Part shown: positions 1 to 28,998 of the stretch, piece by piece
How the letters are laid out: each line of letters begins with the position of its first letter
How positions within the stretch are numbered: position 1 is the stretch's first letter
Assembly: GCA_009760855.2 (NCBI GenBank)
Contig: WPIO01000021.1
Coordinates: 312,001-376,000 of the forward strand
DNA length: 64,000 nt
Direction: 5' to 3'
Origin: Cristatella mucedo
Taxonomy: Eukaryota; Bryozoa; Phylactolaemata; Cristatellidae
Position numbers and translations under genes: made by a program
Notes under the pieces: model-generated
Databases searched by the model: none
Told to the model about the DNA's origin: nothing
The model's input: only the letters and a program-made list of their open reading frames with translations

Positions 1-301
1 GTGGCCCCTCTCTGTTATTTCTCCGTATTTTCCTTCCAACTGCCATATTTGAATCGCATCAAGCCTGTTTCGAGGTGCAAGTCGACTTTGTTTGCCATTG
101 CCTCACCGGAAGCAGAATGAGCTGCAGTCCTCTGGTCTTCCTCTAAATTGTGTTGCAGGTTGAAGTTGAGCAGTACCTCATTCGCTCGTTTGGTTTTTTG
201 CAGCAATGAACACTGCTGTGCAATTACTTGGCGGTCGCCATGGCTCGGCTCATCAAGCAGATATGTACTTGCCGTGCAATTCCGTTTTCTGGCATCCCAG
301 T

Positions 302-17927
<17,626 letters not shown>

Positions 17928-18187
17928 TGACAAGTCACGGCAAGTTTGTTTTGTATTTCTTTTTTTGTAGACCAACAGGCTGACCGGCACGGCAGCAGTG
18001 CTGCTGGTCGTTCATATATTAGACATGCTGAATGCAGTACTGTCTGTTTCGAACGCATTCGCTCGATATTTTTGTCACAGCTGAATGCAGCCTAGTACTA
18101 TCCGTGACACGGTCGGACATCGTGGCATGTTCGCAACCGTTGGTGAACAGAACAGCTTGTGCTTGCCGGTGTTGCAAAGTCTCTATA

Positions 18188-18193
18188 ATTAAA
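18188..18193 (+). terminator. possible BAG6 polyadenylation signal (ATTAAA)
   Basis: An ATTAAA hexamer lies 261 bp after the BAG6 stop codon, followed by T-rich sequence. Only the hexamer and its position support it. Confidence 0.3.
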
Positions 18194-18574
18194 CTTCTTG
18201 TTGATGCAAAGTCACTTAACTGCTTTTTGCCTTTCGGGGACAAGTTGTCGAGGCAGGATTCTTTTTTCTGGGTGATAACTCGGTCTGCACATGACGTTCA
18301 TTATTCACGTTAATGTTTTTTTTGCGTGACTGATCTGGTTTTGCCGTGAACCCTAAGGGGCCAGCTCTGCTTTTGTTATGAAATACGGGTTCTGCTTTCT
18401 GGAGCCATCAATGTCAGCTGTTAGTGTGACCTCGTTCAGCGTTTTCATTCAGGCGATACCTGGACATTGACTGAGCAAGCGTTGTAAAAGTCGTGTACAT
18501 CTCATCATAAAGCTGCAGTAAAAATTACATGACAAGCTGCTCTACTTTGGGCTGAGTCCTGGGAATCGGTGGGA

Positions 18575-18830
18575 TGGAAAGGCAGTGATAATTTTAAGAA
18601 TAATAAATTTATATAGCGCCCCGAGAAAACTTAATCTCTTTCTAGGCACTTTACTTATGTTTTAAAGGAAGCATAATCGTAGTTAGTCATAGCATGCACA
18701 AGGTCAACAATATTAATATGGTTAGAGGTGACATGCACAGGGGCAGCATGCAAAGATGGTTAGTGGCAGCATTCGCTGTGTTATCACGAATAACCACACA
18801 AATCACATGGACCCGGTAAATGCAGCGACT
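18575..18830 (-). mobile_element. CR1/L2-like LINE 3' tail, inverted partner of the 15.24 kb copy
   Basis: The minus strand carries the family 3' UTR. The last about 180 bp, including non-LINE flank, repeats 15236-15415 in opposite orientation with few differences. Confidence 0.78.
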
Positions 18831-20030
18831 AATGGGTGCGTTATTAGCTTTGGAAATGTCTTCCGGTCGTCCGGTAGTGCTGGAATGGCAATAAAAAAAT
18901 ATGGAGGAGACCCGAGTTACGAACGCATTGGGTTAGGAACAAATAGGGTTAGCAAAACGACGGGTTACGAGATCGTTTCCTGGTTTCGAACCGAACCTAA
19001 TGGGCGTGGAGCTTTTCAAGTATTCAGGCAAAATGAAGCCATTGAATGGATCAGCCGTCACTAGCTTCCAAAAGAGCATCGGGAGGCAAAAGCGTGTATA
19101 CCAATTTATTGAGCAACAAATTGAGCCTCCAAGGTGCTAGCAATGTGCCATTACACCGAAATGGTCACAGATTTGGGAAGGTTAACACTTCATGTAATGT
19201 AGGATTTGATAACGAATTGAAAATTTCCGACGGTATCCTTTAGGAAATCGCGATCCTGGTTACAAACACCGTTCGGAAATGGATTAGGCATGTCAGTCAC
19301 GACCCCAATGTAATACGATTGTAAGATGTCTACTTTCCAGAGGTCTTGTAGCAGCCATTCACACAAAGAGAGCAACGTCATTGCTTGGAGGTCTGACTTT
19401 AATGCAAGGCTAACCAGTCGAAATATCACCTCAGGTTTGGAAGACGGGTCGTGGGCTCAACTCCCGATGATGGCACTACGGATTCATGTAATGCTATCCC
19501 AAACTATGTAATTTATAAAACTAGGCTTGTATCCGACACGGTACAAACGGTGTGGTCTATGTGCTGTTATGAGAGCAGTCATCTTAACGTGACAAGTTTG
19601 GTTGGCCATAGCCCCGACAATATTTGTCTTACTAAGAAGTTAGCCAAAATTCCAAGTTGTACGGCATGTTGATTACTGACACAACCAAGACACTAATGCT
19701 GTGGAAATCCATTTGAGCACTTTTACAGGCTGTTAGCGTAACCATAGTGACTGCTGTTTCTCGGATTGTTACATCAGAGAACGGTCGTGATAATGCTGCT
19801 CCGTTGCTCAAACTTATAAACTTGAAATCCTGAATTATGATTGAACACCATAGCGTTTATTTGTAAAATCTAGAAGCACTTGCTAATCTTGTTGTATAAA
19901 TGTCAATTCTCATGATCGAGAGCAAATGCTTCAACGAGAGCTGACATAGGTGTAAGTAACATTTTTTAATGCACCATTGAAGCAAACGAACGACAGACAG
20001 CTAATTAGAAGAGTAATTTTCCCTCAATCG
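18831..20030. other. BAG6/SCP-like convergent intergenic sequence
   Basis: Lies between the LINE tail and the SCP-like 3' end. No gene recognised, apart from the likely polyadenylation hexamer listed separately. Confidence 0.5.
19856..19861 (-). terminator. possible polyadenylation signal of the SCP-like gene
   Basis: AATAAA on the minus strand, 170 bp downstream of the stop codon. Supported by the hexamer and its spacing only. Confidence 0.4.
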
Positions 20031-20144
20031 TCAGAGGCCGTTCTCTACGGGTGGACAAAAGTGTGCTGCTGCTATGTCACTTCCGAAAAACATGGCATTA
20101 ATCGCTTCTTTTACCTCGCCTGGATCCAGCCAGCCGTCTTGGTT
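20031..20144 (-). CDS. SCP-like last exon
   Basis: The acceptor is ATATATTTACAG. It begins [20 protein letters not shown], completing the fourth EF-hand loop ([12 protein letters not shown]), and ends PPVENGL followed by TGA at 20033-20031. Confidence 0.87.
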   Translation of the reverse strand, partial: NQDGWLDPGEVKEAINAMFFGSDIAAAHFCPPVENGL

Positions 20145-23100
20145 CTGTAAATATATGTTGTCACAGTCGACTGTAGCCGACTTGCACGGCAACACATTGA
20201 AAAATCAATGCAGTAAGCATAAAAGGCATAAAAACACACGGTAGGATACTCACGCTATCAATTTCATTGAAGTATTTCATGGATTTCAGTGTTGACCAGC
20301 CATTGAACAAAACTTTCGCTCTGCACCACTCTTCTTTGCTCACTTTTCCATCATCTGCCAGAGTAAATACGTGCGCTTTTGGTTTAAAATGCTGAGTGCA
20401 ACAAATTAGAGAGGCTGGTCTCTGACAATACACTGCTCCTTTAAATATTCGTATGAATATGTGCTTGCTGTTAGGCAACATAATTACTCCTCCAATTCCA
20501 TGTCAACTTTAAATAGCCAAGGCTGCGAGAAATTCACCAGACAGCTACAGTGGCAACTATCATGCAGTTAGGCTATAATTAATGCTAACCAGCGTATAAA
20601 GAGAGTAACGGTCGCGGATGCAATTGTATCGTCGGAAGTCGAACGCGCCCGAGGTTATTCAAGAACAAAATTTCACATCCTTAACTGTGAGCGATAAAAA
20701 TCCCGCGATACTAAGAGAACTGTTAACTTAAACTGATTTACGTAAGCCCAACTAAAAGGTAAACTCTGCCGCTTACACTCACTCGGTTCCCCCCCCCCCC
20801 GCTGCCATCGCCTAGCGGTTAAGGTGCTCGCCCCGTCTAAGGTCTGACTGAGGTCGTGGGCTCGAGCCCCGAGGCATATGTGAAGCGCATGAATAGAGAT
20901 TAAGTTATCTTGGGGCGCTATATAAATGAATTAAATATATTATATATCGTCCAGGTGCTGCGTGCAACCGCACGATTCTTGCAAAGTGTGAGCTATATCG
21001 AGCTGATTTCATGAACCGGATCGTACATTCTTGTGTGCACATGGGTTTTCGGAGCTCACGAACGCGAGCTCCAGCTTAGCATGGATCTAATGCTCACGCA
21101 GCAGCGACGTCTTTCCAAAATTTGCCAGCGTGTCCTACGGACACATACGGTAATAAATAAATCGAGTTTAACAGAGCGGCCTTACGCCTCGCCCGCGCTT
21201 CGCACAGTCTGCGTCTGAGATAGCATTCGAGACTATTCCGCCGAATCCTGCAGCAACACTACTGTATCCTAGCAGGCTTCGCTGGCAGTTGGCATGCGCA
21301 ATATGTACGTACGCATGTAAAAGGGGCTGCAGCTGGGGGCGACGGCGTAGCTATGGGCGATAGGTCGACGCTGGCGGTCACCGTCCGCTGGGCGGAGCCT
21401 AGCCTGACGTTTGACTCGGTACAGGACGTGCGATGAGAACACTAGCAGCAATTCGTGGGCAGGAGCTCGCGACGCATTCGCGACGCGTACTGCTGCTTGC
21501 GTCCCGTTAATCGGCATTCGCATCTCGAAATCCTGCTCTCTCGAAATCCGACCAGTCGCGCACGAAGCAGAGGCGCCGGCTGAATCGCCCGGCCGTTTTT
21601 TCACAGGAAAAGTGCTGGCAGCGTTCCGCGCCCCACTTTAGTCGCGCCGTACGCGGCGCCGCTCCTCGCGAGATGGCCGATCGAGACCAGTACCTCGGCA
21701 GGCAGTTGCCCTACCCCCCCCCAACTCTCGCCTCGCCCGACTGACCAATTTCGGCCGTCGCTCTAGCTAGCGCGTTGCATCCAGTGCGCTCCGGCCGCAC
21801 AGCCGAATGTCCACGCAGCTCCCGCATGTCGGGCGACGCAGTGCTGGTGCTCCTAGTCATCAACGAACGAGCAGAGACACTGGATCGTAGTCCGGCCTTC
21901 GCGGTCGTACGCGCTCGCTTCACTGCGCGTCAACTTTACTTTGGGTATGCTTCCACGGCGGCCCCTCACTGCAACATGATCGTTTCAGGCCTGCGGCGCC
22001 GTCGGCAGTTTCCCCGCGAAATGCAGTCCCTCGCATCTTGGGCGGCGGTTCGCTGTCGTTCCTGGACAACGTGGCCAGTTACGGATGGACCGAGGTCTCT
22101 GCGTTCCCTCTCGTGCGTTGTTTCCAGGGCTCCCCCATATATACCGTTCAGTTCATATTGAGTTCGCGTATTCTGAGCGAGGACTAAACAGCCAGCCCAA
22201 CGATTCGCTGGTTTTGCCCAGTGGTTAAAGTGGGCACCTCGATCGATGCCAGGGTAAATTTATTTAAATAACCGAGGTCGTGGGCTCGAGCCCCGCGGTG
22301 TATATATAGCGCCTGAATAGAGATTAAGTTCTCCTAGGGAGCTATACAAGTGAATCATACTGATTTTTTATTTCAAGAACTAAATCGGTGGCGTTCAGAC
22401 AAGATTTCAGCTCCGTCGTATGCACGCGGTGCGTTGCTGAGAGCCTCGAGTTTTCGAAAGAGTACGTCAGTAGTAAGAGTAAGCGTCGGTACAAGAGGTG
22501 AGCCGTGATGGCTCACTAGGTAAGGCGGTTGCTTTCACGACCTTGGCGGTTGCTTTCACGACCTTGGCTCCGAGGTCGTGGGTTCGATTCCTGCGGTGGG
22601 CGATCCTTTATCGCCACTGCAAGCGGTTGGTGATAGCGGTAAAGGCTCTTCTGTCGCTATACAAAAAGAAGCTGCTTAATCAGCTAGGATTTATTTATTT
22701 ACAAGAGTACAGCCACAGGCCCGTAGGAGGTGGTCACTGAGAAACAAGAGCATTGGATAAAACTGCATTACTATATATAGTCAGGGCCGGCTCACATGTC
22801 CTGCAAGAGTTTAGTATAACAATTGAGTATGAACCGCCTGTGCCAGGATGTTTGCGCACCGCAAATCGACGGTCTAATAAAAACAGTGGGGTAGAGCCGC
22901 TGAATTGAAGCTGGTCACACTTCGTACCTCCTTAATCGCTAGCACGCTTAACAATTAGCTAGTTTCAGTCTCTTGCCTGAAATGCTTCGCCGGTCAAAGC
23001 CTCGGTGTTTTCATCGTTCGAGCGACTATTTTCCTTACAAAAAGCTGCTAACCGCGGACGCAGATTGGAGCTATTACGGTAACAAGTGCAGTAGTCAATC

Positions 23101-23749
23101 ATATCAAACGTATGTAGGAATGTCGGTAGGTTGAGTGACAAGCGAGAATAACAATTCAGGCCGTTAGCTAGAGAGGTGGCGGAAGCGGCTGAGGTGTGCG
23201 GCTGAGGCGACGCGGCTCAGCCAAGAGCGACTAATGGCCGGATGTACGTGAGCGGATAGCAAGCCGCCCCCTCCGAAGACTGGGCCTGGCCAAGGCGACC
23301 AATGGCTAGTGTCTCGAGAGTGGTGAGTAATAAATCAGGAGGAAGATCATTTCAAATGGTTTCAAGCATTGCTTGGCGAATTGCACCGCGCCGTTGCCGC
23401 TGCTTTGTCTTTCCCGCTCCGAGCGTTCGAGTGAGGGTAAGTTAGTGTGAGCCGAGGTCAAGTCGGGGAGTCCTGTGCAGACTGCCCGCTAGACCTGCTA
23501 GACCTGCTAGCCGAGGGCGCGTGCATAGTCGAGGCTGGATGGGCGGAAGAGGAGAGCCCGACTTGCTGGCTGCCGATCCGGCGCCCCTCGCTGGCCAGCA
23601 GACCCCGGTATTGAGTGTTGTTGGGAAGACTGTCGCTTACAAAGACGCCAGTCAGCCGATCGCAGGAAGTACAGGCGGGTGTAGATCAAACATTCCAGCC
23701 ATTAAATGTGTCTTAAATACAGAGAGGGAGAGAGAGAGAGGGGGATAGA

Positions 23750-23811
<62 letters not shown>

Positions 23812-24303
23812 GAGAGAGAGGGAGGGAGAGGGAGAGAAACCGAGATTTAGGTGACGCTCACTAGAGCGCGGCTATGCAGAGCGTAGAAGAGAACCCCGAC
23901 CAACCAGCCACCAGATAGTCATATAGCCACCACCAGTTCCAGTGCAAGCGAGCTTCATCGAAGGATTGTGGACGCAGCGGGAGCGTGCAGAATGGCAAAG
24001 CGCTCATATCCCATCAGCGGACAGTGCATTGAAAAAGCCTCATGGAACTTACGACTACACCACAGGTGAACGCGTTCGTTATGCACGCGCCAGCTGTACG
24101 AGTTTGTAGCATATCACCATATAGGAAGGATTTCTTGATAAGTGACTGCTGGGCCGTTTGGCAGGTGTAGGGTTTAGGTATATTGTGGCAGGGCGGTTTA
24201 TAAGCCGCGGTGCTCTGCGCGTGGACTGGGGTTTTACGTTGGCTAGGGGTAGGGGAATTGTAGCTCAAAATTTTCAAGGAGGCGAAGCTTCAGCAGGAGG
24301 GGA

Positions 24304-24378
<75 letters not shown>

Positions 24379-26093
24379 TGTCGCGCGGAGCGTCAGCGAG
24401 CGCGCGCGGAGTTTCGAAGTCGAGTATTCACGGCTCGAGAAGGCTCGAGACGAGGACGTCGGGCACGTTTTTATACACACACGCCTTTGATTTTTCCGGC
24501 TAGTTAAAGGACGGAGGGGGAAAGGTTTTTGTCGGAGAGGAAGCCAGCCCTCGTTAGAGCGGCGTTCGGGGCACTAGCAGTTTCTGCTGAGCCGCTGGCG
24601 CAGCGGCGTTGTTCCGGTATTTGAGCCCTTAGTCCGCGAGGGTGAACGTGTCAGGGATGGTATTTCCACTGCAATAACACCCTGCGTATAGAAGGAGGTC
24701 CGTGCGTACGCGGCGGCGAGTGTTTGCGGAACATATGGGGATACGACCGAAGCAGACGCGCAGAGACGCTTGTGCGCTTGCGAACCGAGTTCAGTGACAT
24801 CCCCCATTCCCGATTGGTATCTCGGTCAAGCTCACGCCAACTAGCTCGCCACCCTAAGTTAACGGTAAGTAGGGTCACGCGCGAAATGCTGTTGGTGAGG
24901 CGACTTACTTATTTCGCATAAGCATACACAAACGGAACTCGGCAGCAGGCAGCGGGGTACGACTCCTCCGCCGAGCCTTCGTCTTTGCAAGTTCAAGCTC
25001 GCTACGCCGCAGCAGCCAGCGCACAAGGGCCCCGTTCTTTCGCACAACTCTTGCACCAAGCACATTGTCCGCTTCGCCCGCGCGATCTTTGGAGGACGCC
25101 TCGTCGTCTGCCGCCGACAAGCCCTCCGACGCCGGAGACGGCCGCGCTAGGACAGCGCGTACCGTGGCGACTGCGAGAGTCGAAAACCCCCAGTATCCCC
25201 AGCAGCCCAAGGTCACGCTGACCCCTCGCCGCTTTCCGATAGAAAGCGTAGCCAATCGGCGCGGCCTTCTCCGGAGATCTGCCGCAAGTCCGCTCCGCCA
25301 GTGTGCTTCGGGGAATGGGTAGCGATGGGCCGCCGCCGTCGGCAGTCGCACTTACGATTAGCGTCCAGCACGCACATGAACACCGCGTACAGATGTCTAA
25401 ACCAGTCGTCTCTTTCGTCGACGCTCGTCCGCCCTTCGGACGCCTTCAGCCACGCGTGCACAAACTCGTCTTCGGCGATCGCCAGCGGGCTCTTGTGCTG
25501 AATGTTCGCGTTCAGCGTCACCCACACGCTCTGCAGTGCGCCCGCCACTTTCTCTTTTTGGGCCGGCTTTTCGTGGAGGAATATGCTGCTGGATCGCTGC
25601 AGAAACAAGTGCCACCACTCGTCGGCGCAAGGTGCAGTCACGCGGCAATTCGCCGCGCCGAGACTGTCTCCGGATGCTGCGAATGCCGCCAGTCGCCGCC
25701 GCGAGCTGCTTCCGGCGGATTAGTCTCAGAGAAAGCAACCCGTGCGCTCCGGAGCGTTAAGCGATGCTCCGGATCTGCCTCTGAGTCGCAGAGGAAGATC
25801 CGGAGAGGCGGAGCGGCAACGGGCAACGGGCAAATGCAAGCATTCACTCTGAACGTACGCACCTGAGCCAGCCTGGACAAGTCTGCCTGCGTGCAACGGC
25901 CGTCTTTGGGAGCTGCGAACGAGTAAATTCGTGACCGACATGAGAGCTCGCCGAGACACAGCAGCAGCGGTGCGTTCAAACCAGTCGCGCCTACCGCCAC
26001 CGCCACCGCCGCCGCCCCCTGCTCACCGTAGTAGGAGCGAAACATCGACCTCACGATCCTCTCCCTGTTCTTTTTATTCCCGCCGCCGGTCAT
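20031..26093 (-). CDS. sarcoplasmic calcium-binding protein-like EF-hand protein, five exons
   Basis: Likely a cytosolic Ca2+-buffer or sensor of the invertebrate SCP/calexcitin type. Exons on the minus strand are 26027-26093, 25863-25912, 25356-25617, 20254-20354 and 20031-20144, joining in phase into 197 codons plus stop, the usual SCP length. Two canonical EF-hand loops are visible. [12 protein letters not shown] is rebuilt exactly across the 5 kb intron (…GCTAATC|ATGATGG…), and [12 protein letters not shown] across the last intron. The N-terminal EF-hand ([12 protein letters not shown]) lacks the first acidic ligand and the second is degenerate, which is common in this family. Between them lies the WW…[11 protein letters not shown] type helix region. 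The start at 26093 is the first ATG of an open frame inside a GC-rich, promoter-like area. The acceptor of exon 3 (GACGAG|TGG) is the weakest boundary. The gene is convergent with BAG6. Confidence 0.82.
20254..20354 (-). CDS. SCP-like exon 4
   Basis: The acceptor is TTTACTCTGGCAG and the donor GATAGC|gtgagt. Its first two bases complete a His codon inside the EF-hand loop begun by exon 3. The product is [19 protein letters not shown]…KYFNEIDS, 33 codons. Confidence 0.87.
20803..20940 (+). mobile_element. SINE-B
   Basis: The best-preserved copy: CATCGCCTAGCGGTTAAGGT (box A-like), GTCGTGGGCTCGAGCCCC (box B-like) and GAATAGAGATTAAGTTATCT tail. Confidence 0.85.
22199..22365 (+). mobile_element. 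SINE-B with a small internal insertion
   Basis: TTTGCCCAGTGGTTAAAGTG head, an extra AAATTTATTTAAATA block before CCGAGGTCGTGGGCTCGAGC, then the GCGCCTGAATAGAGATTAAG tail. Confidence 0.83.
22500..22702 (+). mobile_element. SINE-A with a 21 bp internal duplication
   Basis: Box A is TGGCTCACTAGG and box B GGTTCGATTCC, and the tail ends AATCAGCTAGGATTTATTTA. The segment CGGTTGCTTTCACGACCTTGG is present twice in tandem in the tRNA-like head. Confidence 0.88.
23720..23838. repeat. (GA)n microsatellite
   Basis: About 118 bp of GA repeats with GGGA interruptions, in SCP-like intron 3. Confidence 0.97.
24305..24376. repeat. (TA)n(GA)n compound microsatellite
   Basis: TA repeats to about 24345, then GA repeats to about 24375. 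Confidence 0.97.
25356..25617 (-). CDS. SCP-like exon 3
   Basis: The donor AATC|gtaagt ends one base into a codon and is certain, because it completes an EF-hand loop with exon 4. The 5' boundary is inferred from phase at GACGAG|TGG and has a poor pyrimidine tract; the frame is also open for about 60 bases further upstream. The product includes [17 protein letters not shown] and [13 protein letters not shown]. Confidence 0.75.
25863..25912 (-). CDS. SCP-like exon 2
   Basis: The acceptor is TTACTCGTTCGCAG and the donor GCTCAG|gtgcgt. It encodes [17 protein letters not shown], the degenerate first EF-hand loop and exiting helix, and ends in phase 0. Confidence 0.65.
26027..26093 (-). CDS. SCP-like exon 1
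   Basis: ATG at 26093; 22 codons ([20 protein letters not shown] then YY) and one extra base before gtgagc. An alternative without an intron here would read on in frame to 25863, adding an Ala/Val-rich insert. The spliced form gives an EF-hand-like junction and is preferred. Confidence 0.65.
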
Positions 26094-27237
26094 TCTTGCA
26101 GTCGCTAGCCCCCGGGTAACGCTGAGAAAGCTAGCGCAAGGAGTGAAGCATTTATACAGACGAGGTTAATCGACACGGCCTACCCATAAGCGGCAGCTAC
26201 AGAGGACTATTGTGCTCGCCTTTTATTCCGCTCGCCGCACGGTTAAAAAGAGACAACAATCGTCTTTAGAGTAATTGGCTGTTTCACTTGCCCACGTTAC
26301 AAAAATTTGCAAATAACCTACCGCGCCGCCGCGCATGCAGCTCAGAAAGTACATCTATGCATAAGCAGCATTGCATAACGCACAGAGCTATCGAAGGGGC
26401 CGGCACGTGGGCGTGAGGGGCCGCGGCACCGGTCTTTGGATGATGTCGACATTGACTCCTCCTCCTGCTGCACGACTGCTAGGTTTGAGTTTCAGACCTG
26501 CCCTTCCGGCATTTCAACTTTCCTACCACGCCGAGAACTTATGACCTCACTTTGACAAGAAACAATGCTGCAATCAATCTAAGCAGCGCCAACTTGAATA
26601 AAAACATGCTCTTGAGACTTTGAGAACTCGCTCAAGGCTAGCCTATCCACGAAGGTCAGGCCTGACTTATTGGTTAGACCGGACCCTGCCGAAAAGAAGC
26701 ATTAAAAGCCAACGAAGCTGTGAAGGGGCCGTAACCTGCCTAACATGCCCAGCCGAACGACCCATTGTTTAGGGTCACTGGCTTGTGCACGTCCGCATTG
26801 TGAGGTTGCCAGGTAGAGCCGCGGGTGAGGAACCGTTGTTTCTTCAAGGCTGACGGCAGGCACCAGCGAGAATGCCCTAGGCAAACAGCTGGTAGCCGGA
26901 CCGACCACAGCGCAAGACTACCTAGCAACGAATGCTCCCCCGATCCAGACAGCCGGCCGTACCAGGATGAGCATAACTAGCCTCGATACGCAGCAGCACC
27001 TCTAAACGTTGCTGCAATGTGACACACAGCAGCAATGCATTGGCGCTGCACACATTTGGCAATATGAGCAGGTCACGTCTGTTACGCATTATCATTGCAG
27101 CACGAGCTCTCACGCTTGGCCACTCGCACAACAGTGCACTCAGCCTGCCACGAACAATGGTGCGCAAGCTGGCATTGGCGTGTGAACGTTTCTTATTTCA
27201 TCCAAAACCCGAGGAAAAACGCTTGCGTTAACATTGA
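26094..27237. other. upstream flank of the SCP-like gene
   Basis: GC-rich up to about 26.45 kb, then ordinary composition. No gene, tRNA or known repeat recognised. Confidence 0.45.
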
Positions 27238-27547
<310 letters not shown>

Positions 27548-27844
27548 AGGAGCACACCGCAGTAGCAGCCGGATATTTAGTGAAAGCATACACGAGTTTA
27601 TGTTACGTGGCTCCCTTAGTTGGCTGATCTGCTCAGCCCCTCCAACGAATAGAGCCACGTTAGTCGGTGGAGGAGCAGCCAGGATTTTTAGGTTGGGGCC
27701 AGCCATGCAGACTGTGATAAAAGGCTGCGGAAATCGCGTCTTTTATTTGATACGTGAGCCGCAGATGCACGCGGATTGAAAGTATGTGATGATCTCATTA
27801 GTCACCATTTCGACAATTTCTTATTGAAGTGAACATTAGAAAAA

Positions 27845-28790
27845 CATTGATAACACGCTTGTATTGCACCCTCAGAGAAGTCAATCTCTTTCAACGAACT
27901 TTATAAATAGTGTAAGAGAAGTATGACATTTTGCTTAAGTGATTATATGCAGTGTCAGTATGTATAAGCACACAAAGGTCAATACAAAAGGACCCAGCGA
28001 ATATCATGAGGAGCTGATACATTTTCAGTATCTGCCAACATGTCAAGTCAGATGTGAAGTAAGTCGAGAGTTGAGTTCAAGGCTTAGGGAACGTAAGGAC
28101 AGAAAGGCACGGTCTCCAATGGATTTGAGGTTGGTTCGATTTTAGAGTCATAAGAGCTGTTGGTAAGCTGCCTAGCATAAAAGGAAAATAGTTTGGATGG
28201 GTTGGCTAGAGCAAAATAATGAAGAGATATACGAGTGACATAACCTTGACGTTAAAACCCTGCTTGATGAGGAGCCAATGCTGGTCGGTGAGAAGTGGTG
28301 TGCTGTAGCAACAAAGACACTCACGACAGACCAACTGAAAGCTCCTGATTGCACAGACCGGTAGACCAGCAAGCAGCGAGTTACAAAGTCGAGACGGGAT
28401 GACACGAATGCACGGACCAATTTGAATGTGGTACCTCTGTCTAAGCTGGCCCAAAATTTTGTAGTGTTATGCAGTTCTGTAAGTAGGCAGACTTATCTTC
28501 TGTAGAGCTGCCGGGGCCATCTAGCAAAAGGTGACTTTGGAACAAGATACATAGATTTCACACTGAGGCCACAGAGCCCACTTTGAGGGATAGGTTTTCC
28601 AATTTCGGAGCAACACGGGTTTGCCCTTTACTAGTAAGTTGGTTTCATTGTCATTAAATCTTGAGAAAGCGTGTTGCTGTCCAAGTATGAATGCACGCAA
28701 CATATGCATCAAGGAGCTGGAGCTAGTCGTGCAGGAAAGTAGGAAGAGAAAGAGCTTAACGCGCCTGCTTATCACAGCATTTAGTGGGTA
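27845..28790 (-). mobile_element. degenerate CR1/L2-like LINE
   Basis: Relics of the SSRLDFVTRCLL, HFSPTSIG and NDNETNLLVKGKP blocks occur on the minus strand with many stops. The 3' end near 27850 retains the CCCTCAGAGAA…AATCTCTTTC tail. Confidence 0.72.
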
Positions 28791-28998
28791 CTTGTGATTT
28801 TCCATATTGTTCTTAAGCGAGCTGACACCGTGCAAGCTAACCACATTTTACATGATGACACTGCAAGTCACCACTAACCATGTTGTACTTGTTAACATTG
28901 AGGGTGTTATCGCTTATCATTTGATCATGCTTCCTTTACAGTAAAGTGCATAGAGATTAAGTTCTCGGATGTTGCTATACAATGTATTATTATAATTA
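28790..28998 (+). mobile_element. CR1/L2-like LINE 3' tail
   Basis: A plus-strand 3' UTR ending CATAGAGATTAAGTTCTCGG and TATTATTATAATTAT, directly adjoining the opposite-strand copy to its left. Confidence 0.68.

Larger units (their letters stand above)
20941..25300. other. SCP-like intron 3, GC-rich with repeats
   Basis: Besides SINE-A, SINE-B and microsatellites, the stretches 21.0-22.2 and 24.4-25.3 kb are GC/CpG-rich and carry overlapping open frames on both strands. None has a recognisable domain; open frames are expected by chance in such composition. Confidence 0.45.
25300..26330. promoter_or_regulatory. GC/CpG-rich region around the SCP-like gene start
   Basis: About 1 kb spanning exons 1-3 and the upstream flank is markedly richer in GC and CpG than the surrounding AT-rich introns. 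This is consistent with a CpG-rich promoter. No TATA box or defined factor site was identified. Confidence 0.35.

Noticed and set aside
21269-22161. Overlapping GC-rich open frames suggesting a hidden gene
   Set aside because: Open on both strands, Arg/Ala/Ser-rich, no domain and no convincing splice structure; expected from composition.
22500-22600. A tRNA gene
   Set aside because: Boxes A and B are present, but the sequence continues into a SINE body and tail repeated 12 times; no valid cloverleaf with acceptor stem was seen.
24274-24490. Arg/Glu-rich small ORF with IYIYI core
   Set aside because: Translation of a compound TA/GA microsatellite.
25303-25866. 187-codon plus-strand open frame
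   Set aside because: Antisense to EF-hand gene exons in GC-rich DNA; no recognisable domain.
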